Below are positions 8,490-17,166 of a DNA stretch of 64,000 nt, piece by piece (position 1 is the stretch's first letter; each line of letters starts with the position of its first letter). Both the position numbers and the translations under genes were made by a program. The notes under the pieces are model-generated. The model was given only the letters and a program-made list of their open reading frames with translations, was not told the DNA's origin and did not search any database. Source of the stretch: Polyangia bacterium (lineage in GTDB: Bacteria > Myxococcota_A > Polyangia > Nannocystales > Nannocystaceae); assembly GCA_030430565.1 (NCBI GenBank), contig JAUIKS010000009.1, positions 248,001 through 312,000 on the forward strand. The letters run 5' to 3'.

Positions 8490-9740
8490 TCAGCTCGACT
8501 TCAGCTCGCGCTCGGCGAGCTGGTTGAAGATGGTGATCATGGTGGTGCACACGGTGATGCCGACGCCCCACTCGACGAGCGTCATGCCGAGCGGGCCGCC
8601 GTCGCCGGGGCTCATGGGGTTGAGGCGCGCGTAGTCGAGGAACTTGCCGCCGAGCAGCATGGTCGCGACGCCGACGCCCGAGTAGATCAGCACGCCGATC
8701 GCCATCAGCGAGTCGGTCAGCCACTGCGGGACGATCTTCTGCAGCGCGGGGCGCCCGAAGATCAGCGCGTAGAGGATGAAGGCGGTCGCCAGGATGACCC
8801 CGCCCTGGAACCCGCCGCCGGGGCCGATCTCGCCGTGCGAGATGACGTAGAGGCCGAAGATCAGGATGAAGGGGATGAACAGCTTGCACATCACGCGCAA
8901 GATGACCTGGTCCTCGAGCGTGGCGCTGCCCTGGTCCTCCTCGCGGCGACGGCGGAGCAGCAGGATGAGGCTGGCGCCGGCGGTGAAGATGACCGCGGTC
9001 TCGAACATGGTGTCGTAGCCGCGGTAGGCCGCGAGCAGCGAGGTGACCGCGTTGGGCACGTGGCCGTTGAAGTCGTCGGCGGGGTGCGCGTGCCCGCCCC
9101 CGTGCTCCTCGCCGTGCTCGCCCTCGTGGCCGGCCTCGGCGGGCGCGTGGCCCTCGGCCGCCTGCTCCGCTTTCTTCTTGGCGTCGTAGGCGATCTCGAT
9201 CGCGGACTGCGAGATCCGGTTGGAGGCGACCCTGGCTTGAAGGTCAGGCGGGAGCTGGAGGCCGGGGCGCGCGGTCCACCCGGGCGGGACCGGCTGCTTG
9301 CCGGGGACGTGCACGGTGAACGCGACCGTCTGGTTCATCATCTCCGGCACGCGGTGGTTGTGGATCGGCGCGCTGGGGTCGCCGAAGCGCGGCATGTCGA
9401 GCGTGCCGTAGACCAGCGCGGCGCCGGTCACGAAGGTCACGATTAGCGCGCCCCACTGCACGCGCTTGCGCCCGCGCTTGATGGTGCGCGGCTTCTTCTC
9501 GTCGCGGGAGGTGTGGACGAGCGTGCCGATCAAGAGGATCGTCGAGATGCCGCCGCCGACCGCCGCCTCGGTGAAGGCGACGTCCATGGCGTGCATGTTG
9601 ACCCAGACCAGCGCCATCAGGAGGCTGTAGATGCCCGAGAGCATCGCGGCCGCGTAGAGGCTGCGCGTCTGGACCACGGCGACCGCGGTGATCGTGACGA
9701 GCAGCAGCAGGAAGCTGTCGATGAGAAGGACCTCACTCAT
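8490..9740 (-). CDS. MrpA C-terminal (DUF4040/MbhE-like) plus MrpB fusion protein
   Basis: A 416-residue protein combining pieces usually spread over MrpA and MrpB. Residues about 8-75 match the DUF4040/MbhD-like part of MrpA (TRSLYAAAMLSGIYSLLMAL; VAFTEAAVGGGISTILLIG). Residues about 95-265 form the MbhE-like part with the hallmark NAVTSLLAAYRGYDTMFETAVIF, but interrupted by a long His/Glu-rich hydrophilic insert (GHEGEHGEEHGGGHAHP). Residues about 275-410 are MnhB/MrpB (YVISHGEIGPGGGFQGGVIL). The operon has no NuoL-like N-terminal MrpA, so this fusion plus extra D-type subunits probably replaces full MrpA. Its start overlaps the mrpG stop by 8 bases. The His-rich insert may face the periplasm; a metal- or pH-sensing role is only a guess. 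Confidence 0.9.
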   Translation of the reverse strand: MSEVLLIDSFLLLLVTITAVAVVQTRSLYAAAMLSGIYSLLMALVWVNMHAMDVAFTEAAVGGGISTILLIGTLVHTSRDEKKPRTIKRGRKRVQWGALIVTFVTGAALVYGTLDMPRFGDPSAPIHNHRVPEMMNQTVAFTVHVPGKQPVPPGWTARPGLQLPPDLQARVASNRISQSAIEIAYDAKKKAEQAAEGHAPAEAGHEGEHGEEHGGGHAHPADDFNGHVPNAVTSLLAAYRGYDTMFETAVIFTAGASLILLLRRRREEDQGSATLEDQVILRVMCKLFIPFILIFGLYVISHGEIGPGGGFQGGVILATAFILYALIFGRPALQKIVPQWLTDSLMAIGVLIYSGVGVATMLLGGKFLDYARLNPMSPGDGGPLGMTLVEWGVGITVCTTMITIFNQLAERELKSS

Positions 9741-10194
9741 CGTCTTGGCCGTCTCCCTTCCGCCACGGCTCGAGGCCGTCGAGCTGGGCCGCCTTGGTGA
9801 TCGCGTGCGTCGCCGTCGGCGCGGTGAAGAACAGGATCAGCGCGACCATCAGCAGCTTGAGGCGCACGAGCGTGTCGACATCGCGCGGCACGCCGTCGGG
9901 GCCGGGGACCGTGGCGATCAGCGCGAGCCCGCCGAAGATGCACAGCTGCGCGAGCGAGTCGGTCTTGCCGGCCGTGTGCAGGCGCGCGTAGAAGTCGGGG
10001 AAGCGGACCAGGCCGAGCGAGCCGGACAGCGAGATGAACGCGCCGACGCCGAGCAGCCCGACGATCAGCCCGGTCTGGAGCTGACTCAGCAGGTCACCGC
10101 CGGCGGCGGCGGCGGCGTCCGCGGTCGCGGGGCCGTGGGCGGGGTTGGCCGCGAGCTCGAGCGCGAGCGACATACAAGAGGCGAGCGTGGACAT
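9733..10194 (-). CDS. mrpG: Na+/H+ antiporter subunit MrpG
   Basis: A 153-residue protein with three predicted helices and the MrpG/MnhG signature GSLGLVRFPDFYARLHTAGK, followed by DSLAQLCIFGGLALIATV and LKLLMVALILFFTAPTATHA. The last motif (TAPTATHAITKAA) is highly characteristic of this family. Compared with common MrpG proteins it has an N-terminal extension of about 40 residues containing an Ala-rich stretch. The ATG at 10194 follows the mrpF stop with a single base between, and its 3' end overlaps the A'B fusion by 8 bases. MrpG is a small structural subunit of the antiporter complex in the cytoplasmic membrane. Confidence 0.94.
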   Translation of the reverse strand: MSTLASCMSLALELAANPAHGPATADAAAAAGGDLLSQLQTGLIVGLLGVGAFISLSGSLGLVRFPDFYARLHTAGKTDSLAQLCIFGGLALIATVPGPDGVPRDVDTLVRLKLLMVALILFFTAPTATHAITKAAQLDGLEPWRKGDGQDDE

Positions 10195-10195
10195 G

Positions 10196-10459
10196 CTAGT
10201 CGAGCCGTCCTTTCTCGATGTACTTGAGGATCGCGATCGTCGTGATGAAGCTGATCAGCGCGTAGACGATCGCCATGTCGATGAATTCCCAGCGCCCGCT
10301 GACGTAGCCGAGCATGGTCACCAGGATCACGGTCTTGGTCCCCATGGCGTTGACCGCGAGGATCCGGTCGTAGACCGTCGGCCCCTTGGCCGCGCGGATC
10401 AGGATCAGCAAGAGCCCGACCAGCAGCACGAAGGTGATGAGCAGGTAGACGTTGTGCAT
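10196..10459 (-). CDS. mrpF: Na+/H+ antiporter subunit MrpF
   Basis: An 87-residue protein with three hydrophobic helices: NVYLLITFVLLVGLLLILIR, then the MrpF signature GPTVYDRILAVNAMGTKTVI (canonical form GPT..DR..A.D..G), and FIDMAIVYALISFITTIAIL. The length and motif order match MrpF/MnhF exactly. It starts one base after the mrpE stop and ends one base before mrpG, so the E-F-G trio is packed as in other group 2 Mrp operons. MrpF forms part of the peripheral membrane module of the complex. There is nothing unusual in it apart from its compactness. Confidence 0.94.
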   Translation of the reverse strand: MHNVYLLITFVLLVGLLLILIRAAKGPTVYDRILAVNAMGTKTVILVTMLGYVSGRWEFIDMAIVYALISFITTIAILKYIEKGRLD

Positions 10460-10460
10460 C

Positions 10461-10949
10461 TCAGCGCCCTCCCTCGAGCTTCAGCACCTGTCGCTCCATC
10501 TCGCCGCTCAGCAGGCCGTCCTCGGCCTCCTTGGTGAGCGCGTGGATCTGCATCTGCTTGCCGACCGTGTCGACCTCGACCGTGACGGTGCCCGGCGTGA
10601 GCGTGATCGAGTTCGCGTAGGTCGTGGTGCCGAAGGCCGAACGTGTCTTATAGGGCACTCGGATCATCCGCGGGTCGATCTCCATCACCGGGTCCCAGAC
10701 GCGCCGGAGCACGTCCCAGTTGGCGACGAGGATCTCTTTGGTCAGGTACGGGATGTAGATCAGGAGGCGGATCCAGCCGACGCTCGGCGCGGTGTCCTCG
10801 TCCAGGATCTTCATCTTGAGCCCGAGCAGCGCGACCCCGAGGATGCAGACGATGCCTGTGCCGATGAGTACCGGGTTGTGAAATTGTCCAGATAGCAGCG
10901 CCCAAAAGGCGGTCTGAACGATGATGAGCGTCAGCAAGCGCGCGAACAC
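10461..10949 (-). CDS. mrpE: Na+/H+ antiporter subunit MrpE, first gene of the operon
   Basis: A 162-residue protein with a GTG start. Two N-terminal hydrophobic segments (LLTLIIVQTAFWALLSG; VLIGTGIVCILGVALLGLKM) are followed by the MrpE signature LIYIPYLTKEILVANWDVLRRV and the soluble part with TTTYANSITLTPGTVTVEVD, which is typical for MnhE/MrpE. It is the first gene in the direction of transcription; the only upstream sequence on this strand is the divergent region shared with mutS2, so the operon promoter should lie in 10950-11371. MrpE supports assembly and activity of the antiporter complex. Confidence 0.94.
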   Translation of the reverse strand: MFARLLTLIIVQTAFWALLSGQFHNPVLIGTGIVCILGVALLGLKMKILDEDTAPSVGWIRLLIYIPYLTKEILVANWDVLRRVWDPVMEIDPRMIRVPYKTRSAFGTTTYANSITLTPGTVTVEVDTVGKQMQIHALTKEAEDGLLSGEMERQVLKLEGGR

Positions 10950-11371
10950 GGGACCCTAAGCTATCCCCTTTGCCCCATGGGTGCCTACCGAAAAAGTAAA
11001 AAACTCCGCGGAAAAACCGAGCGTGCGCGCGAGCGATTTTTTAATGATCCCCGCGCGCGGATGAGCGATTTTTTCAGACGCCTCGAGCGCGCGGCGGGGC
11101 GGAGCGAGCCGCGCTCACGGTGTCGTCACGTCGCGCTCACCGGCCGCCGCGCGCACTTCGAAGGTTCGCCGCGCCCGGGGGAATCCACGCCTCGCGCCCG
11201 TAGCTCGCGTCTCGCGGGTGTACGCGACGACACGTGCGACGCTGGGCGCGACGCTATCCGCGGGCCACGCGTGCGCAGCGTCGCAGTTTCGGCATAATCC
11301 CACACGTGAAGCACGAGGCCAAGCCCCCGCGCGGCGCTGCTCTCGAGCCGCGACCCGAGAGCGCGGTTGAG
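10950..11371. promoter_or_regulatory. Divergent upstream region between the mrp operon and mutS2
   Basis: About 420 bases without a convincing gene. The first 130 bases are clearly A/T-richer than the surroundings (runs of A at 10989-11002 and 11011-11016) and contain a direct repeat GAGCGATTTTTT at 11031-11042 and 11063-11074, 32 bases apart. The AT-rich patch sits where the promoter of the leftward mrp operon would be expected. The second half (11090-11300) is G+C-rich and featureless to the eye. I cannot define -35/-10 boxes with confidence. Confidence 0.4.
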
Positions 11372-14164
11372 ATGGATGGCGGGATCGGGATCGGTCCGTC
11401 GACGCTCGAGCATCTCGGGTGGGTCGATCTCTGCGAACAGCTCGAGCGGCGATTGAAGACGTCGCTCGCCCGCGTGACGCTCGAGCGAGAGCTCGCCCGC
11501 ACGTGGGAGCGCGCGACGTGGGCTCCCTGCGACGAGGACGACGACCCCGACCCCGATGATACCGTCGACAGCGACGATCGCGGCGAGGCGGCGCCGCGAG
11601 TGCTGGTGCGCTGCTGCGACGTCGAGCGCGCGCGCAGACGGTTTCGCGAGCTCGACGCGCTCGAGCAGCTGCTCGCGCTCGAGGTCGAGCTCGACGCGGA
11701 TGAGGACGAGGCCGCGGGCGCTGACGCGGACGCGCGCTTCCTCAGCGCGCTCGCGGACGTCGTCGATCTCGAGCAGGTGACGCGACGCGCCCAGCACGGC
11801 GCGCCGCTCAGCGCGGCCGAGCTGATGCTCGTTCGCTCGCAGCTCCGCGCGGTCGCGCGGATCGTCCGCTTAAGCGCGTACGCGGTCGCGCGCCTCGAGG
11901 GTAAGCGCCGGCGCGGGCTCCCCGAGCTCGGCGAGCGACTCAGCGGCCTCTCCCGGCTCTCGGGCCTGGCGAGCGCGCTGGGCGAGGCGATCGGCCCGAG
12001 CGGCCCCGACGGCGAGCCGTGGGTGCTCGACGGGGCGAGCCGCGAGCTGGCGCGCGCGCGTCAACGCGCGCGCGCGCTCCGAGCCGAGCTGGTCCAGCAC
12101 GCCGAGCGGATGATCCGCAAACCATCGGTGGCGGACTGCCTGCAGGACCGGTTCTGGACCGAGCGTGATGGACGCGTGGTCCTGCCGGTGCGGACCGACG
12201 CCTACTCGCGCGCGAGCGGACCGGTGGCCGGGATCATCCACAGCTCGAGCCAGGGCGGGGCGACGCTCTATGTCGAGCCGCGCGGGCTGCTCGAGGGCAA
12301 CAACAGCCTGCGGACGGCGCAGCTCGAGGCGCGCGCGGAGGAGCGCCGGGTGCTCGCCGAGCTGAGCAAGCGGGTCGGCTCGCACGCCGACGTCCTGCGC
12401 GCGAATCAGCGCGTCTTGGTCGAGCTCGACGGGATGCAGGCGCGGCTGCGGGTGAGCCAGGCGATCGAGGGGCTGACGCCGCGGGTGCACGGGGTCGATC
12501 GCGCGCCGCCGGATGAGAACGACGTTAGAAGAGGTGGCGCGGGGGACATCAAGGCGATCGATGAAGCCGCGGTGCGTGCACCGAAGCACTCGCCGCGCGA
12601 CTGGCTGCGACTCCCGGCCATGCGCCACCCGCTGATGTTGCTCGCGGGCGCCGAGGTCGTGCCCAACGACATCACGCTGGAGCACGGCGTCTCGCTGATA
12701 ATCAGCGGGCCCAACGCCGGCGGCAAGACGGTCGCGCTGAAGACCGTGGGGCTGTGCATGTTGATGGCGCAGGCGGGCTTTCGCGTGCCGACGCGCGAGC
12801 GCGCCGACATCCCGCTGTTCACCCACATCGTCACCGACGTCGGCGACGACCAGTCGATCAGCGCGAACCTGAGCACCTTCTCGGCGCACATCCATCACGT
12901 GCTCGAGGCCTTCGCCTGCGCGCGATCTGACCCTTCGGGCACCCTCGTGCTGTTCGACGAGATCGCGGTCGGGACCGCGCCGACCCAGGGCGCCGCGCTG
13001 GCCGAGGCGATCTTGCTGCACCTCTCGGAGGCCGGCGCGACGGTGCTGACCACGACGCACTACGACCGCCTCAAGCTGCTCGCGCGCGCGCACCCGGGGC
13101 GGTTCGAGAACGCGGCGGTCGGCTTTGACATCGAGCGCATGGCGCCGACCTTCCGGCTCACGCAGGGGCTCCCGGGGCCCTCGAGCGCGCTCGCGGTCGC
13201 GCGTCGCCTCGGGGTGCCCGAGACCGTGCTCGAGTCGGCGGAGGAGCGGATCGAGCGGCGCGCGCTGCAGGTCGACGTGCTGCTGCAAGAGATCAGCGCC
13301 GAGCGCGACGCGCTGACGCAGACCCGCGAGAAGCTCGAAGATGAGCGCCTCGAGCTGAAGCGTCGGACTCGCCGCGTCGAGGCGCGCGAGGAGGCGCTCG
13401 TGAAGCAGGCGAAGAGCCGCAAGGTCCGCGCCTACGACGAGACCTCCGCGGAGCTGCGCGCGCTCAAGTCGGAGCTCAGCGGGCAGCGCAAGGCCCTGCG
13501 CAAGCGCGGCGCCTCGCTCGATCCCCTCGGCGACGCGGCCAAGCTCGCCGCCGACGCGCGCGCGCAGCTGAGCGACGCGCGCGAGCCGACCGAGCCGATT
13601 CCGGGTCGACCGCCCGCAGCGCTCAAGGTCGGCGAGCGCGTGCGCGTGGCGACGTTCGGCGTCGAGGGCGAGATCGTCGCGCTGAAGGGCAAAAACAAGG
13701 TCGTGGTGCAGCTGGAGCACGCGCGCTCGACCGTCGCCCGCGCCGATCTTCGCCGGCTCGACGTAGCGAGCGCGTCGCCGCGAGGCAAGCGGCTCCGGAG
13801 CGCGGCCGCGCAGCCCCTGCGGACGTGGCCGCAGGCGGAGGCGCCACGCTCGACGGCCGGCAAGCACTTCGGAGCCGATCCGGCGCCGGTGTCGCGCAGC
13901 GTCGACAACACGGTCGATATCCGCGGCGCGCGGGTCGACGACGGGCTCCGCGCCCTCGATGCCTTCGTCGACGAGACAATTCGCCGGGATCGGGACATCC
14001 TGATTGTCGTGCACGGCCATGGTTCGGGTACCCTCCGGCGTGCTGTGCGGGAGCATCTCGAGCGCCAGAGCTATGTCCGGACCACGCGCGGAGGAATGCC
14101 ACAGGAAGGTGGCGACGCGGTGACGCTGGTATGGCTCGGCGAGCGAGGTGGTGCGAACGGATGA
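11372..14164 (+). CDS. mutS2: MutS2-family ATPase/endonuclease with Smr domain
   Basis: A MutS2 protein of about 930 residues. After the N-terminal region there is a MutS core with Walker A SGPNAGGKTVALKTVG near residue 450 and Walker B/signature (TLVLFDEIAVGTAPTQGAAL). A long coiled-coil arm (ERRALQVDVLLQEISAERDA onward) follows, and a C-terminal Smr endonuclease domain (VDIRGARVDDGLRALDAFVD; HGHGSGTLRRAVREHL). The N-terminal domain carries an acidic insert (DEDDDPDPDDTVDSDD) not usual in the family. MutS2 proteins act in suppression of recombination or in rescue of collided ribosomes. I prefer the ATG at 11372 because STLEHLGW right after it matches the usual MutS2 beginning; a GTG at 11306 is an alternative. 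The stop overlaps the next start (ATGA). Confidence 0.92.
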   Translation: MDGGIGIGPSTLEHLGWVDLCEQLERRLKTSLARVTLERELARTWERATWAPCDEDDDPDPDDTVDSDDRGEAAPRVLVRCCDVERARRRFRELDALEQLLALEVELDADEDEAAGADADARFLSALADVVDLEQVTRRAQHGAPLSAAELMLVRSQLRAVARIVRLSAYAVARLEGKRRRGLPELGERLSGLSRLSGLASALGEAIGPSGPDGEPWVLDGASRELARARQRARALRAELVQHAERMIRKPSVADCLQDRFWTERDGRVVLPVRTDAYSRASGPVAGIIHSSSQGGATLYVEPRGLLEGNNSLRTAQLEARAEERRVLAELSKRVGSHADVLRANQRVLVELDGMQARLRVSQAIEGLTPRVHGVDRAPPDENDVRRGGAGDIKAIDEAAVRAPKHSPRDWLRLPAMRHPLMLLAGAEVVPNDITLEHGVSLIISGPNAGGKTVALKTVGLCMLMAQAGFRVPTRERADIPLFTHIVTDVGDDQSISANLSTFSAHIHHVLEAFACARSDPSGTLVLFDEIAVGTAPTQGAALAEAILLHLSEAGATVLTTTHYDRLKLLARAHPGRFENAAVGFDIERMAPTFRLTQGLPGPSSALAVARRLGVPETVLESAEERIERRALQVDVLLQEISAERDALTQTREKLEDERLELKRRTRRVEAREEALVKQAKSRKVRAYDETSAELRALKSELSGQRKALRKRGASLDPLGDAAKLAADARAQLSDAREPTEPIPGRPPAALKVGERVRVATFGVEGEIVALKGKNKVVVQLEHARSTVARADLRRLDVASASPRGKRLRSAAAQPLRTWPQAEAPRSTAGKHFGADPAPVSRSVDNTVDIRGARVDDGLRALDAFVDETIRRDRDILIVVHGHGSGTLRRAVREHLERQSYVRTTRGGMPQEGGDAVTLVWLGERGGANG

Positions 14165-16932
14165 CGATGACGCGGCGGAACACGAGACGGCGGCGAGCTC
14201 GGCGTACCGTCGGAGCACTACTCGCGGCGACGCTCATGTCCCTCGGGGGCTCGCAATCCGCGTCTGCGGATCCCTCGGTCGGCGAGGCGCGATCGATCCT
14301 TCGCGATATCGACCACACCTACACGGTCGTCGCCGGCGAGGCCGACGCGCTCGCGGCCGTGACCAACCCCGCCAACCTCGGCTATCTTCAGGGTTTTAAC
14401 ACCGTCAAGGAGCTGACCCTGCAGACCTCGCAGTCGCTGCGGCGCGGCTCGGGCGGGTCGACTTTCTTCGCGTTCCCGCTCCGATTCCGCCCGCTGCGGC
14501 AAGGCAAGGATCCGCTGTTCACCGTCGCGGTCGGCTACCAGCACATCGCGCCGCTGCAGCCCGCGTACACCGGGACGGCGACCGAGGTCGGGGGCGTGCA
14601 CGTCACGGCCGACGGCGGCTTCAATAAGATCACGGCGGCGGTCGGCTTCCCGTTCGAGCGCTGGTGGTGGCTCAAGGGCCTCGCGGCGGGCGTCTCCTAC
14701 CATCGGATCTGGTCGAGCTCGAACGCCTACGCGAGCAAGGTCGACCAGGTGGATGTCGCGCTGAGCTGGTGGGCGAACCGCTACGTCGCGCTGGGCGCGG
14801 TCGGGCACGGCGTGAACATCCCGTGGACCGGTAATCAGCTGCCGGGGCGCGAGAACGAGTACGTCCGCAAGGTCAATCAGCCGCTCGAGGTCGACGTCGA
14901 GATCGCGCTGCGCCCGACCGGCAGCCGGTGGTTCGAAGTCGCCGCCGGCACGCGCTTCATGCCGTGGGCGCCCGACAACGCGGCCCGCTTCACGCCGTAC
15001 ATGTTCCAGCCGCGCGCGCGCCTGTTCCTCGGCGGCAAGGGGGTGCGGCTGTTCGCCGAGGCCGAGGGCTACCGCAACCTGCAGGGGGTGGTCCCGACCG
15101 CCGAGGGCGATGTCGTCGATGACGACATCGGGATCCGGCTGCACGCCGGCATCGAGATCGACTTCCACCACGAGGGCGTCGCCTTCGGGCCGGTCATGGG
15201 CAGCGGCGGCGAGGGTGTGCCGATCATGCAGGGCGGCACGATACGCCTGCGCGCCGGCACCGAGGAGTACCCGAGCGTGCCCTTCCACGTGCGGCGCCGG
15301 GTGACGCGGCTGTCTTTAGGCGCATATCGAGGCGACCGCGGGCTGGCGAAGCTGCTCGCGGAGCTCGAGGACCAGCACGACCACGGCGGCAGCGCGGTGC
15401 TGCTCGATCTCGGCGGCAACTCCTTCGGCTGGGCCCAGGCCGAGGAGCTGCGCGCCGCGATGACGCGCTTTCGCGCCCGCGGCGGCAAGCTGATCGTCTA
15501 CCTCCGCGGCGGCTCGCTCAAGTCCTACTTCGTGGCGACCGCCGCCGATCGCGTGATCGCGCACCCGCACTCGCGCGTCTCGATCATCGGCATGCACATG
15601 GAGGTGTTCTACTTCGCCGAGCTGCTCGGCAAGCTCGGCGCCAAGGCCGAGTTCCTGCGCGTCGCCGAGTACAAGGCGCGCCCCGAGCAGCTCCACCGCG
15701 TGACCGCGACCGAGGCCGTCAAGCGGCAGCGCGAGCAGTACCTCATCGACGTCTGGAACCACGTCCTCCGCCGGATCGCCAAGGACCGTAACGTGACGCC
15801 GCCGCAGGTCGCGAGCTGGGTCGACGAGGCTCCGCACACGCCCGCGCTCGCGCAGTCGCTGGGCGTCGTCGACGCGCTCGCCTTCCCCGACGAGCTCGAG
15901 GCCGACATCAGTGACTGGATCGGGCACAAGATCAAGATCAAGCCGCCCAAGCGCAGACCCGAGCACAGGACCGCCTTCGGCCCTGGGGACACCATCGCGG
16001 TGGTGCGCGTCCAGGGCGTGATGCGTCGCGGCGAGAGCGTCTACATCCCGCTGCTCGGGCGCGAACTCGTCGGCGACAGGACCTTGGTGCCCGAGATCAA
16101 CCGGCTCGCCAAGGCGCGCAACGTCAAGGCGATCGTCGTCCGGGTCGACAGCGTGGGCGGATCCGTGGCCTGCGCCGACGCGATCGCGCGCGCGCTCGAC
16201 AAGGCGGCGGAGAAGAAGCCGGTGATCATCTCGCTGGGCAACGTCGCCGCGAGCGGCGGCTACTACGTGGCGACCGCCGGTGACACGATCTTCACGAGCG
16301 CGACCACGCGGACCGGCAGCATCGGCACGTTCTTGCCCAACATGGACCTCTCCGGCGTGCTCGAGAAGTTCGGCGTCGGCCTCGACAGCTACGGCCTCGG
16401 CGAGCACGCGGGGATGTACTCTTGGTTTAAGCCGTACTCGGAGTCCGAGCGGCGCGCGGCCGCGGCCGGGATCCAGCGCTCGTACGATCACTTCGTCGAG
16501 CGCGTCGCGAGCAGCCGCGGGCTCAGCACCGCGGAGGTCGACGCGCTCGCGCGCGGTCGCGTCTGGAGCGGCGCGCGAGCGCTGGAGAACGGCCTCGCGG
16601 ATCGCTACGGCGGGCTGCGCGACGCGGTCGAGTTCGCCCGCATGCGCGCGGGCCTCTCCGGGCGGCCGTTCCACGTCGAGGTCGCGCCGACGGAGCCTGG
16701 CTTGCTCCAGCAGATCGAGTCGCTGTTCGGCCTGCGCCTCCCATCGATCTTGGGGTCAGGTTCGAAGGGACATGTTGGAAATGGCGGCCTCGAGCTGGGC
16801 TCGGTCGGCGCGCTCGCGCTTGGCGCTGGCGGACCGATGGTCAGCGTGCTGCGCCGCCTGCCCGCCGTCCTGTGGATGGATCCCGCGCCCGAGCCGCTCG
16901 CGCTGGCGCTCGAGCACATCGAGATACACTGA
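14161..16932 (+). CDS. SppA-type signal peptide peptidase with N-terminal outer-membrane-like domain
   Basis: A 923-residue exported protein. The ATG at 14161 overlaps the mutS2 stop; the frame is open further upstream but antiparallel in character. An Arg-rich start and hydrophobic stretch end at SQSASA-DP, a signal peptide. Residues about 30-370 look like an outer-membrane barrel or PorV-like domain (aromatic alternating strands, FTVAVGYQHIAPLQPAYTGT, FEVAAGTRFMPW). Then two SppA (peptidase S49) halves follow: the N-half holds the general-base Lys505 (VAEYKARPE) and the C-half the nucleophile Ser698 (GNVAASGGYYVA), 193 residues apart as in tandem SppA enzymes. It should degrade membrane-embedded peptides from the outer face of a membrane. 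A paralogue of the same architecture lies at 47261-49900. Confidence 0.9.
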   Translation: MTMTRRNTRRRRARRTVGALLAATLMSLGGSQSASADPSVGEARSILRDIDHTYTVVAGEADALAAVTNPANLGYLQGFNTVKELTLQTSQSLRRGSGGSTFFAFPLRFRPLRQGKDPLFTVAVGYQHIAPLQPAYTGTATEVGGVHVTADGGFNKITAAVGFPFERWWWLKGLAAGVSYHRIWSSSNAYASKVDQVDVALSWWANRYVALGAVGHGVNIPWTGNQLPGRENEYVRKVNQPLEVDVEIALRPTGSRWFEVAAGTRFMPWAPDNAARFTPYMFQPRARLFLGGKGVRLFAEAEGYRNLQGVVPTAEGDVVDDDIGIRLHAGIEIDFHHEGVAFGPVMGSGGEGVPIMQGGTIRLRAGTEEYPSVPFHVRRRVTRLSLGAYRGDRGLAKLLAELEDQHDHGGSAVLLDLGGNSFGWAQAEELRAAMTRFRARGGKLIVYLRGGSLKSYFVATAADRVIAHPHSRVSIIGMHMEVFYFAELLGKLGAKAEFLRVAEYKARPEQLHRVTATEAVKRQREQYLIDVWNHVLRRIAKDRNVTPPQVASWVDEAPHTPALAQSLGVVDALAFPDELEADISDWIGHKIKIKPPKRRPEHRTAFGPGDTIAVVRVQGVMRRGESVYIPLLGRELVGDRTLVPEINRLAKARNVKAIVVRVDSVGGSVACADAIARALDKAAEKKPVIISLGNVAASGGYYVATAGDTIFTSATTRTGSIGTFLPNMDLSGVLEKFGVGLDSYGLGEHAGMYSWFKPYSESERRAAAAGIQRSYDHFVERVASSRGLSTAEVDALARGRVWSGARALENGLADRYGGLRDAVEFARMRAGLSGRPFHVEVAPTEPGLLQQIESLFGLRLPSILGSGSKGHVGNGGLELGSVGALALGAGGPMVSVLRRLPAVLWMDPAPEPLALALEHIEIH

Positions 16933-17166
16933 CAGTCGCGCGCGTTCCATCCCGGCGCGCGTCGGCTTCACCCGCGGCATCGTCAGCAATGCGAGTTAAC
17001 GGGGCGCGCGGACGCGTCACGGGCGCGAGGCGTGGGCCACAGGCCCCAAGGCAGGTGTGCACACAATTGCGCTCGTCTACGAACGTGCACGAGTTGCGCG
17101 GTCCGTGTCACGGTGGCACCCACGGCGCGCTGCCGTAGACAAGGAATTTCGGTACCATGCCCCGTG

